Shown: one piece after another, positions 26,470 to 37,100 of the stretch
Position numbering within the stretch: position 1 is the stretch's first letter
How the letters are laid out: each line of letters starts with the position of its first letter
NCBI RefSeq assembly: GCF_030506305.1
Contig: NZ_CP119421.1
Location: 5,162,501-5,226,500 of the forward strand
Direction of reading: 5' to 3'
Length of the DNA: 64,000 nt
Origin: Porifericola rhodea
GTDB taxonomy: Bacteria; Bacteroidota; Bacteroidia; Cytophagales; Cyclobacteriaceae
The notes under the pieces: generated by a model
What the model was told of the DNA's origin: nothing
Database searches by the model: none
Seen by the model: the letters and a program-made list of their open reading frames with translations, nothing else
Made by a program: the position numbers and the translations under genes

Positions 26470-27810
26470 TTATTTTATCAGAATTACCACTCGTTTGTAA
26501 CGGGTCATGGAAGGATAGGCATTATCGGATACCTCACAAATGATATGTAGACTTTGGCCTGGCTTGGCTGTTTCTGAAATTTTAAATCTAATTGAAGAAG
26601 TTTTAGCCCCATCCAATGCAATTGGTTTCTGGTAAGTTCCTGCTTCATGATATTGCCACCAGTTAAAGTTAAGTGTATCTCCATCTGGATCAGTAGAAGA
26701 AGAGGCATCTATTTGAATGTACTCTCCAGGTTTTGCTTTCAATTGCTCTTTACAGTTTATTCTTACCTGAGGTGGATGATTCGCTTCATGATAATTGCTT
26801 GAAACACACCACTTGGCCCTTGCAGCAAAATCATGTTGAAATGCTGGAATCCACCGATAGATTGATTGATACAAACCTTCTTCATCTTCTGCGCTTTGCC
26901 AGGTACTGTTTTTTTCTTTAAACCTACCACCCCAGCTTCCCCATGAAGGATCTAGTTTGCTATTTAATCCATTTGGTATGCTATACATAAAAGCAGGAGA
27001 GTCACCTTCAGAAATGAACGCACCAGTCTGACGTGCTCCATACAAATGATTTTTATAAATTTCTAACAGAGGCCCATTCCCCTTGAATAAATACTCATTC
27101 ATCCATTCTGAGGAATAGTAGTGCTGCAAACTGTCAGGAATACTTTTCTTCCATGGATAGCCAATAGCGGGAAAAGCTGTACTAATAAGAGTAGTAAGTT
27201 CGGGCCAGTTAGGCTTAATGTACTGCTCAAATGTTGAATCCTGTTGCATAATAAGGTAGAGTCTTGCCTTCTGACTCACTTCCTTTTTTCTATTTGGGTA
27301 CTTTTCATCTATTGTTTTTAAAGCACGGGCAATAGTATTAGCACCTCCCCAGGCTTGTAAGTATACCGGTTTATCGTCATTTTCTAGTAATACCTTTACA
27401 ATCAGTTGAGAACCTTCTGTTTCATGCTCCATATCACCCGCCAGGTCTATATTTCCTTCTGCTACAATACTTCTGAGATAGGTAGGTGACGGATATGTAC
27501 TACTATGAACGATAAGCTTATCGTATACATTTTCATATGCCTCCAAATGCTCCTCAATCCAGGATACATCATGCCACTGATGGCCAGCTACACTACCCCT
27601 ACCCTTCCAGTGGAACTTTGAACTAGTATGCACAATCCCTTTTACATCAAACTCATTTGCATAAAGTAAAAACCTAACCATGGAGCAACGATCGTCAAAT
27701 TCACCATCTGTTGTTACAATCACTTTTAGATTGTCATTAACAGTTTGTGAAGGTGCTGAACAGATGATAAAATTGAGGCTAAATGTAAAAAGTAGTAAAA
27801 GGTTTTTCAT
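26470..27810 (-). CDS. DUF1593 protein, nucleoside-hydrolase-like, secreted
   Basis: From the ATG at 27810 (a start ten codons earlier is possible but would spoil the signal peptide) this is 446 residues. The signal peptide covers about 1-22. The N-terminal domain (about 25-310) has TTDGEFDDRCSMVRFLLYAN, in which the D-x-x-x-DD cluster matches the calcium-binding start of nucleoside hydrolases, plus LQAWGGANTIARAL. The C-terminal domain (about 350-446) is Ig/PKD-like with ASSSTDPDGDTLNFNWWQY. The DUF1593 family is linked to polysaccharide metabolism but has no firm activity that I know of. It is probably periplasmic or surface. It lies 298 bp upstream of the Kelch-protein gene on the same strand; that spacer holds nothing I can name. 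Confidence 0.83.
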   Translation of the reverse strand: MKNLLLLFTFSLNFIICSAPSQTVNDNLKVIVTTDGEFDDRCSMVRFLLYANEFDVKGIVHTSSKFHWKGRGSVAGHQWHDVSWIEEHLEAYENVYDKLIVHSSTYPSPTYLRSIVAEGNIDLAGDMEHETEGSQLIVKVLLENDDKPVYLQAWGGANTIARALKTIDEKYPNRKKEVSQKARLYLIMQQDSTFEQYIKPNWPELTTLISTAFPAIGYPWKKSIPDSLQHYYSSEWMNEYLFKGNGPLLEIYKNHLYGARQTGAFISEGDSPAFMYSIPNGLNSKLDPSWGSWGGRFKEKNSTWQSAEDEEGLYQSIYRWIPAFQHDFAARAKWCVSSNYHEANHPPQVRINCKEQLKAKPGEYIQIDASSSTDPDGDTLNFNWWQYHEAGTYQKPIALDGAKTSSIRFKISETAKPGQSLHIICEVSDNAYPSMTRYKRVVILIK

Positions 27811-27882
27811 CGTAGGTTTATAATGATAAACAATATACATAATACCTCTTGTAGCAGTATCAATTGCTTGTCGTTAATATGG

Positions 27883-27928
27883 CAAAAAAAAGCAGGCCTT
27901 TGTACTCAAAGTGAGTTAAGGCCTGCTT
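27883..27928 (-). terminator. Intrinsic terminator of the T9SS surface cassette
   Basis: The 11-bp perfect stem AAGCAGGCCTT (27890-27900) / AAGGCCTGCTT (27918-27928) with a 17-nt loop is followed on the minus strand by seven T. It lies 51 bp after the stop of the OmpA-type gene. Confidence 0.85.
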
Positions 27929-27978
27929 ACAAACATTCAAACTAAAACTTTTTATGTGTTACAAACGCACTGGCATTT

Positions 27979-30171
27979 CTAAAATTTTGTGATTTTGAAT
28001 TCAGTTCTACGGTTTATCTGATGCTCATCTTCTGAACATTTTACACCATCTTTACAACGGTTTTTCAGTTGACTTTCTCCATAGCCTTTCCCTTTTATCC
28101 GGACAGCACTAATACCTTGAGAAACTATATAATCCGCAGAAGCCTTAGCCCTGTTATCTGAAAGACGCATATTAGATGAAGCACTTCCCCGGGCATCGGT
28201 ATGAGAGCCTAGCTCTATTTCAATAGTAGGGTTTTCCTTCATCACTTTAACAATTTTATTTAATTCAATGGCGGCGTCTTTTCGTATGTTATATTTACCC
28301 AGATCAAAATAGATCGGCTGAACGTCTATTAACTCTCCTATATCTGTTCCAATTTCAATTTTATCCAGTTTTACATTTAGAACATCATGGAGATTAATTT
28401 GCCCAGGCTGTTTAAGTACTGTTTCAAAATCAGTAGTCTTATTTAAGTATCCTTTTTTTGAAAGCTGAATTTCAAAACTCAAGTGATCGTTTATCTTACC
28501 ATTTTCTAAAACATGGTTAAATGAACCCTCTTTTGTAGTAGTAACTTTTAAAACTTCTTCGTTAGAAGACTTATCTACAATAATAATTTCCACACCAGGA
28601 ATGGGCTGAGATGAATTATTTTCAGTGATTAAACCAAACAGTGAGAAATCTAAATCTCTTTTAAGATCCAGGTTTATTTCAGAGCTTGTCTCGGTAATGT
28701 CTGCTTCAAAACTTTTTAGTTTTTCCCGATAATCCTCCTGCTGTGCCAGCACAGTGTATTTGGTATCTGGCTGAATATTAAACTGGTAATAACCTTCTTC
28801 GTTTGCATAAGTGCTAGCAAGTATATTGTTGTTCTCACCTTGCAAGATCACTTTTGCCCCTTTCAGCTTACGACCGTCTTTCGCATCAGTTATTGCACCT
28901 TTAACCACCCATTGGTCCAGTAAGGATTTAGTAGAAGTGAATGTATAAATATCATCATTTCCCTTCCCTCCTTCTCTATTACTAGAAAAATACCCAGAAC
29001 GACCATCTGAATTTACAATAAGAGCAAAGTCATCGCTTGATGTATTAATCGGGTACCCCAGATTAGTGATGTGACTTGACTCATCTACTTTTATATCTAC
29101 ACCAAAAATATCTAATCCTCCTAAGCCTTCTCTACCATTACTGGCAAAATAAAGTTCTGCATCATTATGAAGATATGGAAACATCTCATTTCCTTCAGTA
29201 TTGATATCTTTACCCATGTTCTTAGGCTCCTGCCATTCACCGTTTTCCATTCTGGTAGTATAGATATCTGTGCCACCAAACCCACCTGGCATATCGCTGG
29301 AAAAGTAAAGCCTATTATCGCTAGACATCGTGGGGTGACCACATGAGTATTCAGCACTGTTAAATGGAAGCAACTCAGGCTTAGTCCACTTTCCATTTTC
29401 TTTCTTTTCTGCGTAGAGTAGCTTAAGCTTGTTAATACCCTCTTTACTTCTGCCCAACTTTTTTTCATGGTAATGGCTGCGCGTAAATATCACCTTAGTA
29501 TCGTTATCAAAAAAGACAGCTGTACCTTCATGATATTTAGTGTTAATCTCCTTACTTAGGGCTTCTGCTTTTCCGTTTTCACCATTTAGTTTATACAGAT
29601 CCAGATAACTTGAGTTGTCCCAGGCAAAATTACCTCTACCACTTCTGGCTGATGTAAATACAATTGAATTTTCAAAAAAGGTAGGGGCAAAATCTGATTG
29701 CTCAGAGTTAAAAGGAGCTTCACTTACTGTTAAATAATCCTCATTACGATACAGAGCCTGCTGATTTTCTATACCCTTTATGCGGTTTAGTACTCTTCTT
29801 TCCTTTCCCTGCTTCTGTGCGTATTTTTCGTACCACTCTTTGGCCTCTTCATACTTTCCATTACTGCTTAATGCCTCAGCATAATACAAGTAGTATTCTG
29901 CAGAAGTAGAGCTTTCCTCCTGTATTGCTAATGCATACCACTTTTCTGCTTTTTCCGGCTGATTTAGTTTGCGATAGCTTTCTGCAATTTTGAGTTTAGC
30001 TTCGTGGTTGGTACTGTCCTTTTTGTAGGCAGACTGATAGTAGTCCAGGGCTCGGACAAATGCCATTTCTTGAAAGTAACGATCACCCTGTTGAATAAGC
30101 TGGCTTTGTGCCATCAACTGAGTAATACTTATCCAACTTAATATTGTATAAACTATTAATGATCTCATCAT
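27979..30171 (-). CDS. PorE-like OmpA-family protein (TPR, PD40 propeller, CRD, OmpA)
   Basis: The 730-residue protein has a signal peptide (about 1-21), TPR-type repeats (about 25-125), a WD40-like PD40 propeller (about 150-410, with repeated FxxNxIxFTSxR, LYFSSDMPGGFGGTDIY and YFSSNREGGKGNDDIY motifs), a carboxypeptidase-regulatory-like domain (about 420-505), a second Ig-like region (about 515-600) and a C-terminal OmpA peptidoglycan-binding domain (about 615-730, with IELGSHTDARGSASSNMRLSDNRA). This is the domain order of PorE of the type IX secretion system, although many paralogues exist beside PorP/SprF genes. Its role would be to tie an outer-membrane complex to peptidoglycan. The start is six bases after the PorP/SprF-like stop, so the genes are translationally close; an ATG at 30168 is an equal alternative. 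Confidence 0.9.
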   Translation of the reverse strand: MMRSLIVYTILSWISITQLMAQSQLIQQGDRYFQEMAFVRALDYYQSAYKKDSTNHEAKLKIAESYRKLNQPEKAEKWYALAIQEESSTSAEYYLYYAEALSSNGKYEEAKEWYEKYAQKQGKERRVLNRIKGIENQQALYRNEDYLTVSEAPFNSEQSDFAPTFFENSIVFTSARSGRGNFAWDNSSYLDLYKLNGENGKAEALSKEINTKYHEGTAVFFDNDTKVIFTRSHYHEKKLGRSKEGINKLKLLYAEKKENGKWTKPELLPFNSAEYSCGHPTMSSDNRLYFSSDMPGGFGGTDIYTTRMENGEWQEPKNMGKDINTEGNEMFPYLHNDAELYFASNGREGLGGLDIFGVDIKVDESSHITNLGYPINTSSDDFALIVNSDGRSGYFSSNREGGKGNDDIYTFTSTKSLLDQWVVKGAITDAKDGRKLKGAKVILQGENNNILASTYANEEGYYQFNIQPDTKYTVLAQQEDYREKLKSFEADITETSSEINLDLKRDLDFSLFGLITENNSSQPIPGVEIIIVDKSSNEEVLKVTTTKEGSFNHVLENGKINDHLSFEIQLSKKGYLNKTTDFETVLKQPGQINLHDVLNVKLDKIEIGTDIGELIDVQPIYFDLGKYNIRKDAAIELNKIVKVMKENPTIEIELGSHTDARGSASSNMRLSDNRAKASADYIVSQGISAVRIKGKGYGESQLKNRCKDGVKCSEDEHQINRRTEFKITKF

Positions 30172-30177
30172 TTTGCA

Positions 30178-31095
30178 TTAAAAATATCGTGGCGTAAGCA
30201 TTTTTTTATCTTTCTTAAGGAAGCGATAATTCAGCATAAGCTCATGCGTACCTGTATGAAATTGCTTGAGGTCGGTTAAAGTATAATCGTAAGCATAACC
30301 AAATTTGAACTGTTGGGTAGCTTGAAACTCTAATAGTGCACTCATAGCATCAAAAGAACGATACGACAAGCCAAACCAGACCAGCTCCTTAATCAAGAGG
30401 TTGGCATTAATATCCACTTCTAATGGAGCGCCCTCTACTGCTTTAATCAACATATTAGGCTTCAATTTCAAGTTATGGTTCAGGTCAAATACATAACCAG
30501 AGGTAAGAAACCAGTGACGATACTGACGAGCCTGAGTATCTTCCTGCCCAGGATAAGCATTGTTTAGCAAATGGGGTAAAGAAAAGCCTACATAGAACCT
30601 TCGGGTATTATAGTAAGCCCCCGCACCAAAATTTGGTAAAAAGGAGTGCAATTCGTCAGCATTGAAAGCACCATCATCTCCCTGTCTGACAAATACCTGA
30701 CTAAAGCTGGCTTTATAGGTATTAAAGCCAGCCTGTAGTCCTGCAGATAGTATTCCTTTTGCTAATTTTAAGCGATAGGCATAGATAGCATACGCACCAT
30801 ACTGATTGGTTTCTCCAATCTGGTCATGTGTAAACAGCATACCCAACGCTATTTTTTTGTTTCTCAATGGAGCATGTGCCGAGAATGTCTGGCTACTCGG
30901 TGCACCCTCAAGCCCCAGCCATTGCTCTCGCCCCAAAGCGGTTAGACTTAAGGACTCATGACTTCCGGCATATGCTGGATTAATGGCCAATCCATTAAAC
31001 ATATACTGTGTGAACATGGCTTGCTGCTGGGCATAAGCAAGTGTTGAACACATACTTATGCAAACCATCAATAACCATTTTGAAATAGATCTCAT
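30178..31095 (-). CDS. PorP/SprF-family type IX secretion outer-membrane protein
   Basis: The 305-residue protein has a signal peptide ending AYAQQ at about 23 and then the family signature QAMFTQYMFNGLAINPAYAGS, followed by LGREQWLGLEGAPSSQTFSAHAP and HDQIGETNQYGAY. The rest is a predicted 14-strand-type beta-barrel ending with MLNYRFLKK. SprF of Flavobacterium johnsoniae is needed for the SprB adhesin to reach the cell surface, and PorP/SprF proteins are thought to receive cargo with type B sorting domains. Here the gene lies 27 bp after a giant protein with exactly such a domain, so it is the likely dedicated partner. Confidence 0.94.
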   Translation of the reverse strand: MRSISKWLLMVCISMCSTLAYAQQQAMFTQYMFNGLAINPAYAGSHESLSLTALGREQWLGLEGAPSSQTFSAHAPLRNKKIALGMLFTHDQIGETNQYGAYAIYAYRLKLAKGILSAGLQAGFNTYKASFSQVFVRQGDDGAFNADELHSFLPNFGAGAYYNTRRFYVGFSLPHLLNNAYPGQEDTQARQYRHWFLTSGYVFDLNHNLKLKPNMLIKAVEGAPLEVDINANLLIKELVWFGLSYRSFDAMSALLEFQATQQFKFGYAYDYTLTDLKQFHTGTHELMLNYRFLKKDKKMLTPRYF

Positions 31096-31122
31096 ACCTA
31101 CTAGCCTTATTTACTTTGTGGA

Positions 31123-34100
31123 TTAGCGGTGAACTGTTATATATCCCTTACGGGCTTTTTCACCATTTCCTAAATCAATTATGTAAAAGTATGTACCGTC
31201 TGGTACCTGTGAGTTGCCGAGCACCAGCCCAAGCGAAGAGTCACTTGTCCAGGCACGGTCACGATTATTATAGCCTTTCATTTCAAAGATCTTATTACCC
31301 CAGCGGTTAAAAATCTGTACGGTATTGTTAGGATAATCTTCTATACCATCTATCCACCAAACATCATTTTTACCATCCTGATTAGGAGAAAAACCTTTGT
31401 AAACAACGATCACATCTTCTTCACTATCCGGTATACCATCGCCATCGCTATCTGTTTCCAGATAGTCTGGAATGCCATCTTTGTCCAGGTCGCGCGGATT
31501 ATCCAGGTCGCTTCCGGCTTCCTGAGTATCACTTACTCCATCGTTATCGCTATCAGTTTCCAGAGCATCAGGAATACCATCGCCATCAGTATCTCTAGGT
31601 TGTTCTGGATTTGGTCCTGCCTCTATAGCATCAGAAATACCATCATTATCACTGTCGGTATCTTTATAGTCAGGAATACCATCGCCATCTGAGTCAGCTG
31701 CATTATCACTACTACTTCCATACTCTATAGTGTCAGAAACTCCATCGTTGTCACTGTCCGTATCCTGAACATCAGGAATACCATCACCATCACTGTCTAT
31801 TAAAGAAGTAGAATCCGCTCCAGCTTCTACAGCATCAGGAATACCATCGTTATCACTGTCGGTATCCAGATGATTTGGAATTCCATCACTGTCTGAGTCT
31901 TGAGGTTGAGCGGGGCTGCTACCTGCTTCTATAGAGTCAGGTATACCATCGCCATCACTATCCTCATCTTGAGTATCTGGAATACCATCACCATCAGTAT
32001 CTGTAGGTTTAGCAGGATTGTCTCCGGCTTCTTCACTATCAGGTATACCATCACCGTCGCTATCTGTATCTCTATAATCCGGAGTACCATCAGCGTCAGT
32101 ATCTACCGGGCTGCTAAGGTTGGTTTTTGCCTCTACAGCATCAGGAATACCGTCACCATCACTGTCAGTATCTTCAAAGTCTGGAATTCCATCTCCATCG
32201 GTATCGCGTGGGTTATCCGAGTCTGTACCAATTTCTACTGAATCAGGGATACCATCACCATCACTGTCTGCTGGCCCTGCATTAACTACACTAAGGTTTA
32301 CTGTACCTATAACACATTGCGCAGGAGTACTACCATCGCAGACTTCGTAAGTAAATGAGTCTTCACCAGTATAGCCTTCATCGGGAATGTAAGTGAAGGT
32401 GCCATCGGTATTTAGCGTTAGGGTACCATGCTGAGGCGCACTAACTGCTGAAGTTGAGAATACTAAACCTGTGCCTTCAGGATCGCTTACGAAAGAAGCT
32501 AAAGTCTCACTTTCTACTCTTCCTCCTTCTTCTACTTCAAAACTTGCAGCGGAAGCTACAGGTGCTCCATCAGTTACAGCATCTACTTTTATAGAAACCG
32601 ACTGCGTAGTTGCTGCATAACTATTACCATCACTTGCATTCCATAAGAATGACACTGTACCATAGTAATTCTCATTCGGCTCAAAAGTGAGTTGATCAAG
32701 CTGTGTCAATGTAATCTCATCATTGACAGAGACCGGAATACCGTTTAGCAGTAGACTACCATTTTCTGGTAAACTAACAATCTGAATTTTGTTTAGAAGA
32801 TCTCCATCCACATCCTCAAACTCAGTGGTAAAATCTGATACACTAAACTTCATTGCTTCGTCTTCATTCGTAGACTTGGTAATATCTGACAAGACAGGAC
32901 TGTCTTGTACGGCATTAACTGTAATATCTACACTTGCAGGTGCATCTGCATACTGGAACCCATCAAATGCATTCCAAGTGAATGAGACAATACCATTAAA
33001 ATCTGGTGCCGGAACAAAGCTTAACTGATTTAAATCAGCTACTGAAACTTCATCATCAACCGAAACCTCTACCCCATTTAGTAGCAATATTCCATTAGTG
33101 GGCAAGCTAAGTATCTGTATTTTTGAAAGAGCATCACCATCAGCATCACTAAACTGGTCGCTAAAATCTGCTACTGTAAAAACGAGTGTTTCATCCTCAT
33201 TAGTTTCTGCAGTAACGTCAGACAAGAGCGGAGCTTGTTGAGGTACTACATTGAGGTTTACCTGGGCATCTGAGGCCGCATATTGAGCACCATCATATGC
33301 ATTCCAGCTAAAATTACTTATACCTGTATACGCAGCCACAGGCGTAAAACTAAGTTTTGACAGATTGTTGGCTGCAATCACATCATTTACAGCAACATCA
33401 ACTCCATTAAGTTTTAGTGTTCCGTTGGCAGGCAAACTTTTGATTTGAATATTTACCAGTTGATCTCCCTCAACATCTGCATATGCCGAAGTAAAGTCAA
33501 TATTGCTAAAAAGAGTGACTTTGTCCTGAGCAGCAGGTTTATCCACAGCACTTAGCGTCGGAGCATCATTTACCGAAGTTACATCTATGGTAATTGTTTG
33601 GACTTCACTAAGGGCACCTTCATTATCTTCAACACTGAAATCAAATGCTGTATAGCCAGTGCCATTATCGTCTGCCTCCGGGCTAAATGTAAATAGTGCT
33701 CTATCAGCAAACTTTGTAGCATCGTCTACATCTGACTGCGTAATCTCAATACCGTTATAGAATAGTGTTCCACTAGAAGGAAGACTTCTAATTACTACTG
33801 AAGTATAGGCGTCTCCATCTGCTACATCGCTAAAGGCAAAGTCTACATCTGAGAAAACATAATCTGTATCTTCAGGCGTACTTACTGTTTTATCTGCACT
33901 TACTGGAGCATCATTCACTGCAAGAACATTTGCTGTCATAGTGTAGCTTACACTATACCTATTTGCAGCATCTTTTACCTGGAAATCAAATGTAGTATAT
34001 GGTACTCCATTTTGGTCTGCTACCGGCTCAAAAGTAAGGTTACCATTTGCTAAATCGCTTTCGCTTATCTCATCATCTACACTTACATCAACTCCATTAA

Positions 34101-37100
34101 GTTTTAAGCTGCCTGATGCTGGTAAGCTTTTGATGATAATACCTACAAACGTATCGTTTTCTACATCAGCATAGTTTGTGGTGAAATCTGTGCTTGTGAA
34201 GGTATATTCCACATCCTCATTAAAGCTAACACTTTGATTTTGAGCAGTTGGATTATCGTTAACCGCATCTACGGTGATGCTGATCGTTTCTGTATCGCTC
34301 CCTCCCTTGCCATCAGCTGTTGATACCTCTAAACTCGCATTGCCTGTATAGTCTGCATCCGGACTAAAACTAGCGCCATCCAGTGCAGCATTCACATCGG
34401 CTATACTTCCACTAAAGGTCATAAGCGCATCTGATGTACCATCTCCTGTGGTAAAGGTCAGGCCTGTGGTCTGGGATAGACTGAGTACTCCATTTGTAGA
34501 AGTGAGGGTGACTTCCTGAATATCCCCATCTACATCGCTCACATTGATTAAAGTGCTATTCGCCGTAGTGAAATCCAGTGTAGCATCTTCATTGATAGTC
34601 TGACTCGCCGGAACACTCACTTCCGGAGCATCATTGACCGCATCTACGGTAATGCTGATCGTTTCTGTATCGCTCCCTCCCTTGCCATCAGCTGTTGATA
34701 CCTCTAAACTCGCAATGCCTGTATAGTCTGCATCCGGACTAAAACTAGCCCCATCCAAAGCAGCATTTACATCGGCTATACTTCCACTAAAGGTCATAAG
34801 CGCATCTGATGTACCATCTCCTGTTGTAAAGGTTAAGCCTGTGGTCTGGGATAGACTGAGTACACCATTTGTAGAGGTGAGGGTGACTTCCTGAATATCC
34901 CCATCTACATCGCTCACACTGATTAAGGTGCTATTCGCCGTAGTGAAATCCAGTGTAGCATCTTCATTGATAGTCTGACTCGCCGGAACACTCACTTCCG
35001 GAGCATCATTGACCGCATCTACGGTAATGCTGATCGTTTCTGTATCGCTCCCTCCCTTGCCATCAGCTGTTGATACCTCTAAACTCGCACTGCCTGTATA
35101 GTCTGCATCCGGACTAAAACTAGCCCCATCCAAAGCAGCATTTACATCGGCTATACTTCCACTAAAGGTCATAAGCGCATCTGATGCACCATCTCCTGTT
35201 GTAAAGGTCAGGCCTGTGGTCTGGGATAGACTGAGTACACCATTTGTAGAGGTGAGGGTGACTTCCTGAATATCCCCATCTACATCGCTCACACTGATTA
35301 AGGTGCTATTCGCCGTAGTGAAATCCAGTGTAGCATCTTCATTGATAGTCTGACTCGCCGGAACACTCACTTCCGGAGCATCATTGACCGCATCTACGGT
35401 AATGCTGATCGTTTCTGTATCGCTCCCTCCCTTGCCATCAGCTGTTGATACCTCTACACTCGCATTGCCTGTATAGTCTGCATCCGGACTAAAACTAGCC
35501 CCATCCAAAGCAGCATTTACATCGGCTATACTTCCACTAAAGGTCATAAGCGCATCTGATGCACCATCTCCTGTTGTAAAGATTAAGCCTGTGGTCTGGG
35601 ATAGACTGAGTACACCATTTGTAGAGGTGAGGGTGACTTCCTGAATATCCCCATCTACATCGCTCACACTGATTAAGGTGCTATTCGCCGTAGTGAAATC
35701 CAGTGTAGCATCTTCATTGATAGTCTGACTCGCCGGAACACTCACTTCCGGAGCATCATTAACTCCTGTAACATCAAGGGTAATGGTATATGCTGAATCT
35801 GAATCTACGACTCCATCGTTAACTCTGAATCTAAAATTAGCGTAGGGATCACCACTTGCATTTTCAGCGGCAACAAACTTTAGTTTATTATCATTAATGT
35901 CAGCATACAACACTTCGTCATTATTGGACAATATCTCACCGGCATCAGCAATTCCATCATTATTGTTGTCTACAAAGAGTATTCCCTGAACAGGAACAAG
36001 TTCAATAGTGGCTTTATCAAGCTGGTCGCTATCCAGATCAGAGTATCCCAGATCAGTCAAAGTAATAGTAAGCACAACATCTTCGTTGGTAGTAAGCGTA
36101 TTGTCGGCTGCCGTGGGCGGACGGTTACATGCTACTTTCACTGTCTCGTCTGTATAATCTGCTGCCGGAGTGGTATATCCATCGGTGCCAGAAGTTACTA
36201 CTCCTGAAGAATTTACCTTAAGGCCTGCTCCTAATGTTCCTTCACCTAAGAATCCATTATTATCTCCATCTGTAAAGCCAGCTTCCCTGACATCATTACA
36301 GCCATCGCCATCGGCATCAATTTCTATAAAGTCTGAAGTACCATCTGGCGTAGCTTCTGAGTCAAGGGGCAAATAATCTATTGTTCCACTATTCTCCTGC
36401 CCTGCACCCTGTACAGCGTCTGGTAAACCATCAGTTCCTACCGGTCCATCTACTTTCCCATCTGTCTGGGCCTGGCTATGCCCGGCTTCTACAGCATCAT
36501 AAATACCATCATTATCACTATCCAGATCTAAATGGTTAGGAATACCATCTCCATCTATGTCGTAAATATCAGGTATGCCATTACCATCACTATCAGTATA
36601 GTCGGTAGTAGAGCCGTCTCCTCCTCCTCCTCCGTTTACAACATCGGCAAAGTTTGGCGCTCCATCACCATCAGCATCCCCTAGTGGGTCATTACCAGAA
36701 GGAGCTTCCAGAGCATCAGGAATACCATCATTGTCATCATCATCATCCGACACATCCTGAAGCCCATCTCCATCAGTATCTTTAGCATCTCTTACATCAA
36801 TATCTCCGGTACCACTACTATTGGGTAAAGTAGTAGGGTCACCAATAATACCATTTGCGTCTTCCAGTCCTATGGTAGTGTCAATATTATTATCCAATCC
36901 ATCTCCATCCTGATCTCTGTTTGAGAGTACCAGGTTAGCTTCAATCAGGTCATAAATTCCGTCGTTATCTGAATCTACATCCTGATAATCGGGTATTAAA
37001 TCTGAGATTAGGAAAGCCGCATCGGTATTTACCGGCGTAAGCCCACCCGGAGGGTACGCGGTATCCAGACCGTTAGCATCATATACTCCATTAGGTGCAA

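Noticed and set aside
31900-32350. Plus-strand open frames of 76-113 codons across the TSP3 array
   Set aside because: They are antisense shadows produced by the repetitive Asp/Gly codons of the giant surface protein.
31453-35764. Regular repeats that could suggest a CRISPR array
   Set aside because: Repeat periods of 102 and 375 bp are multiples of three inside one long open frame and encode TSP3 and cadherin-like domains; there are no spacers and no cas genes.
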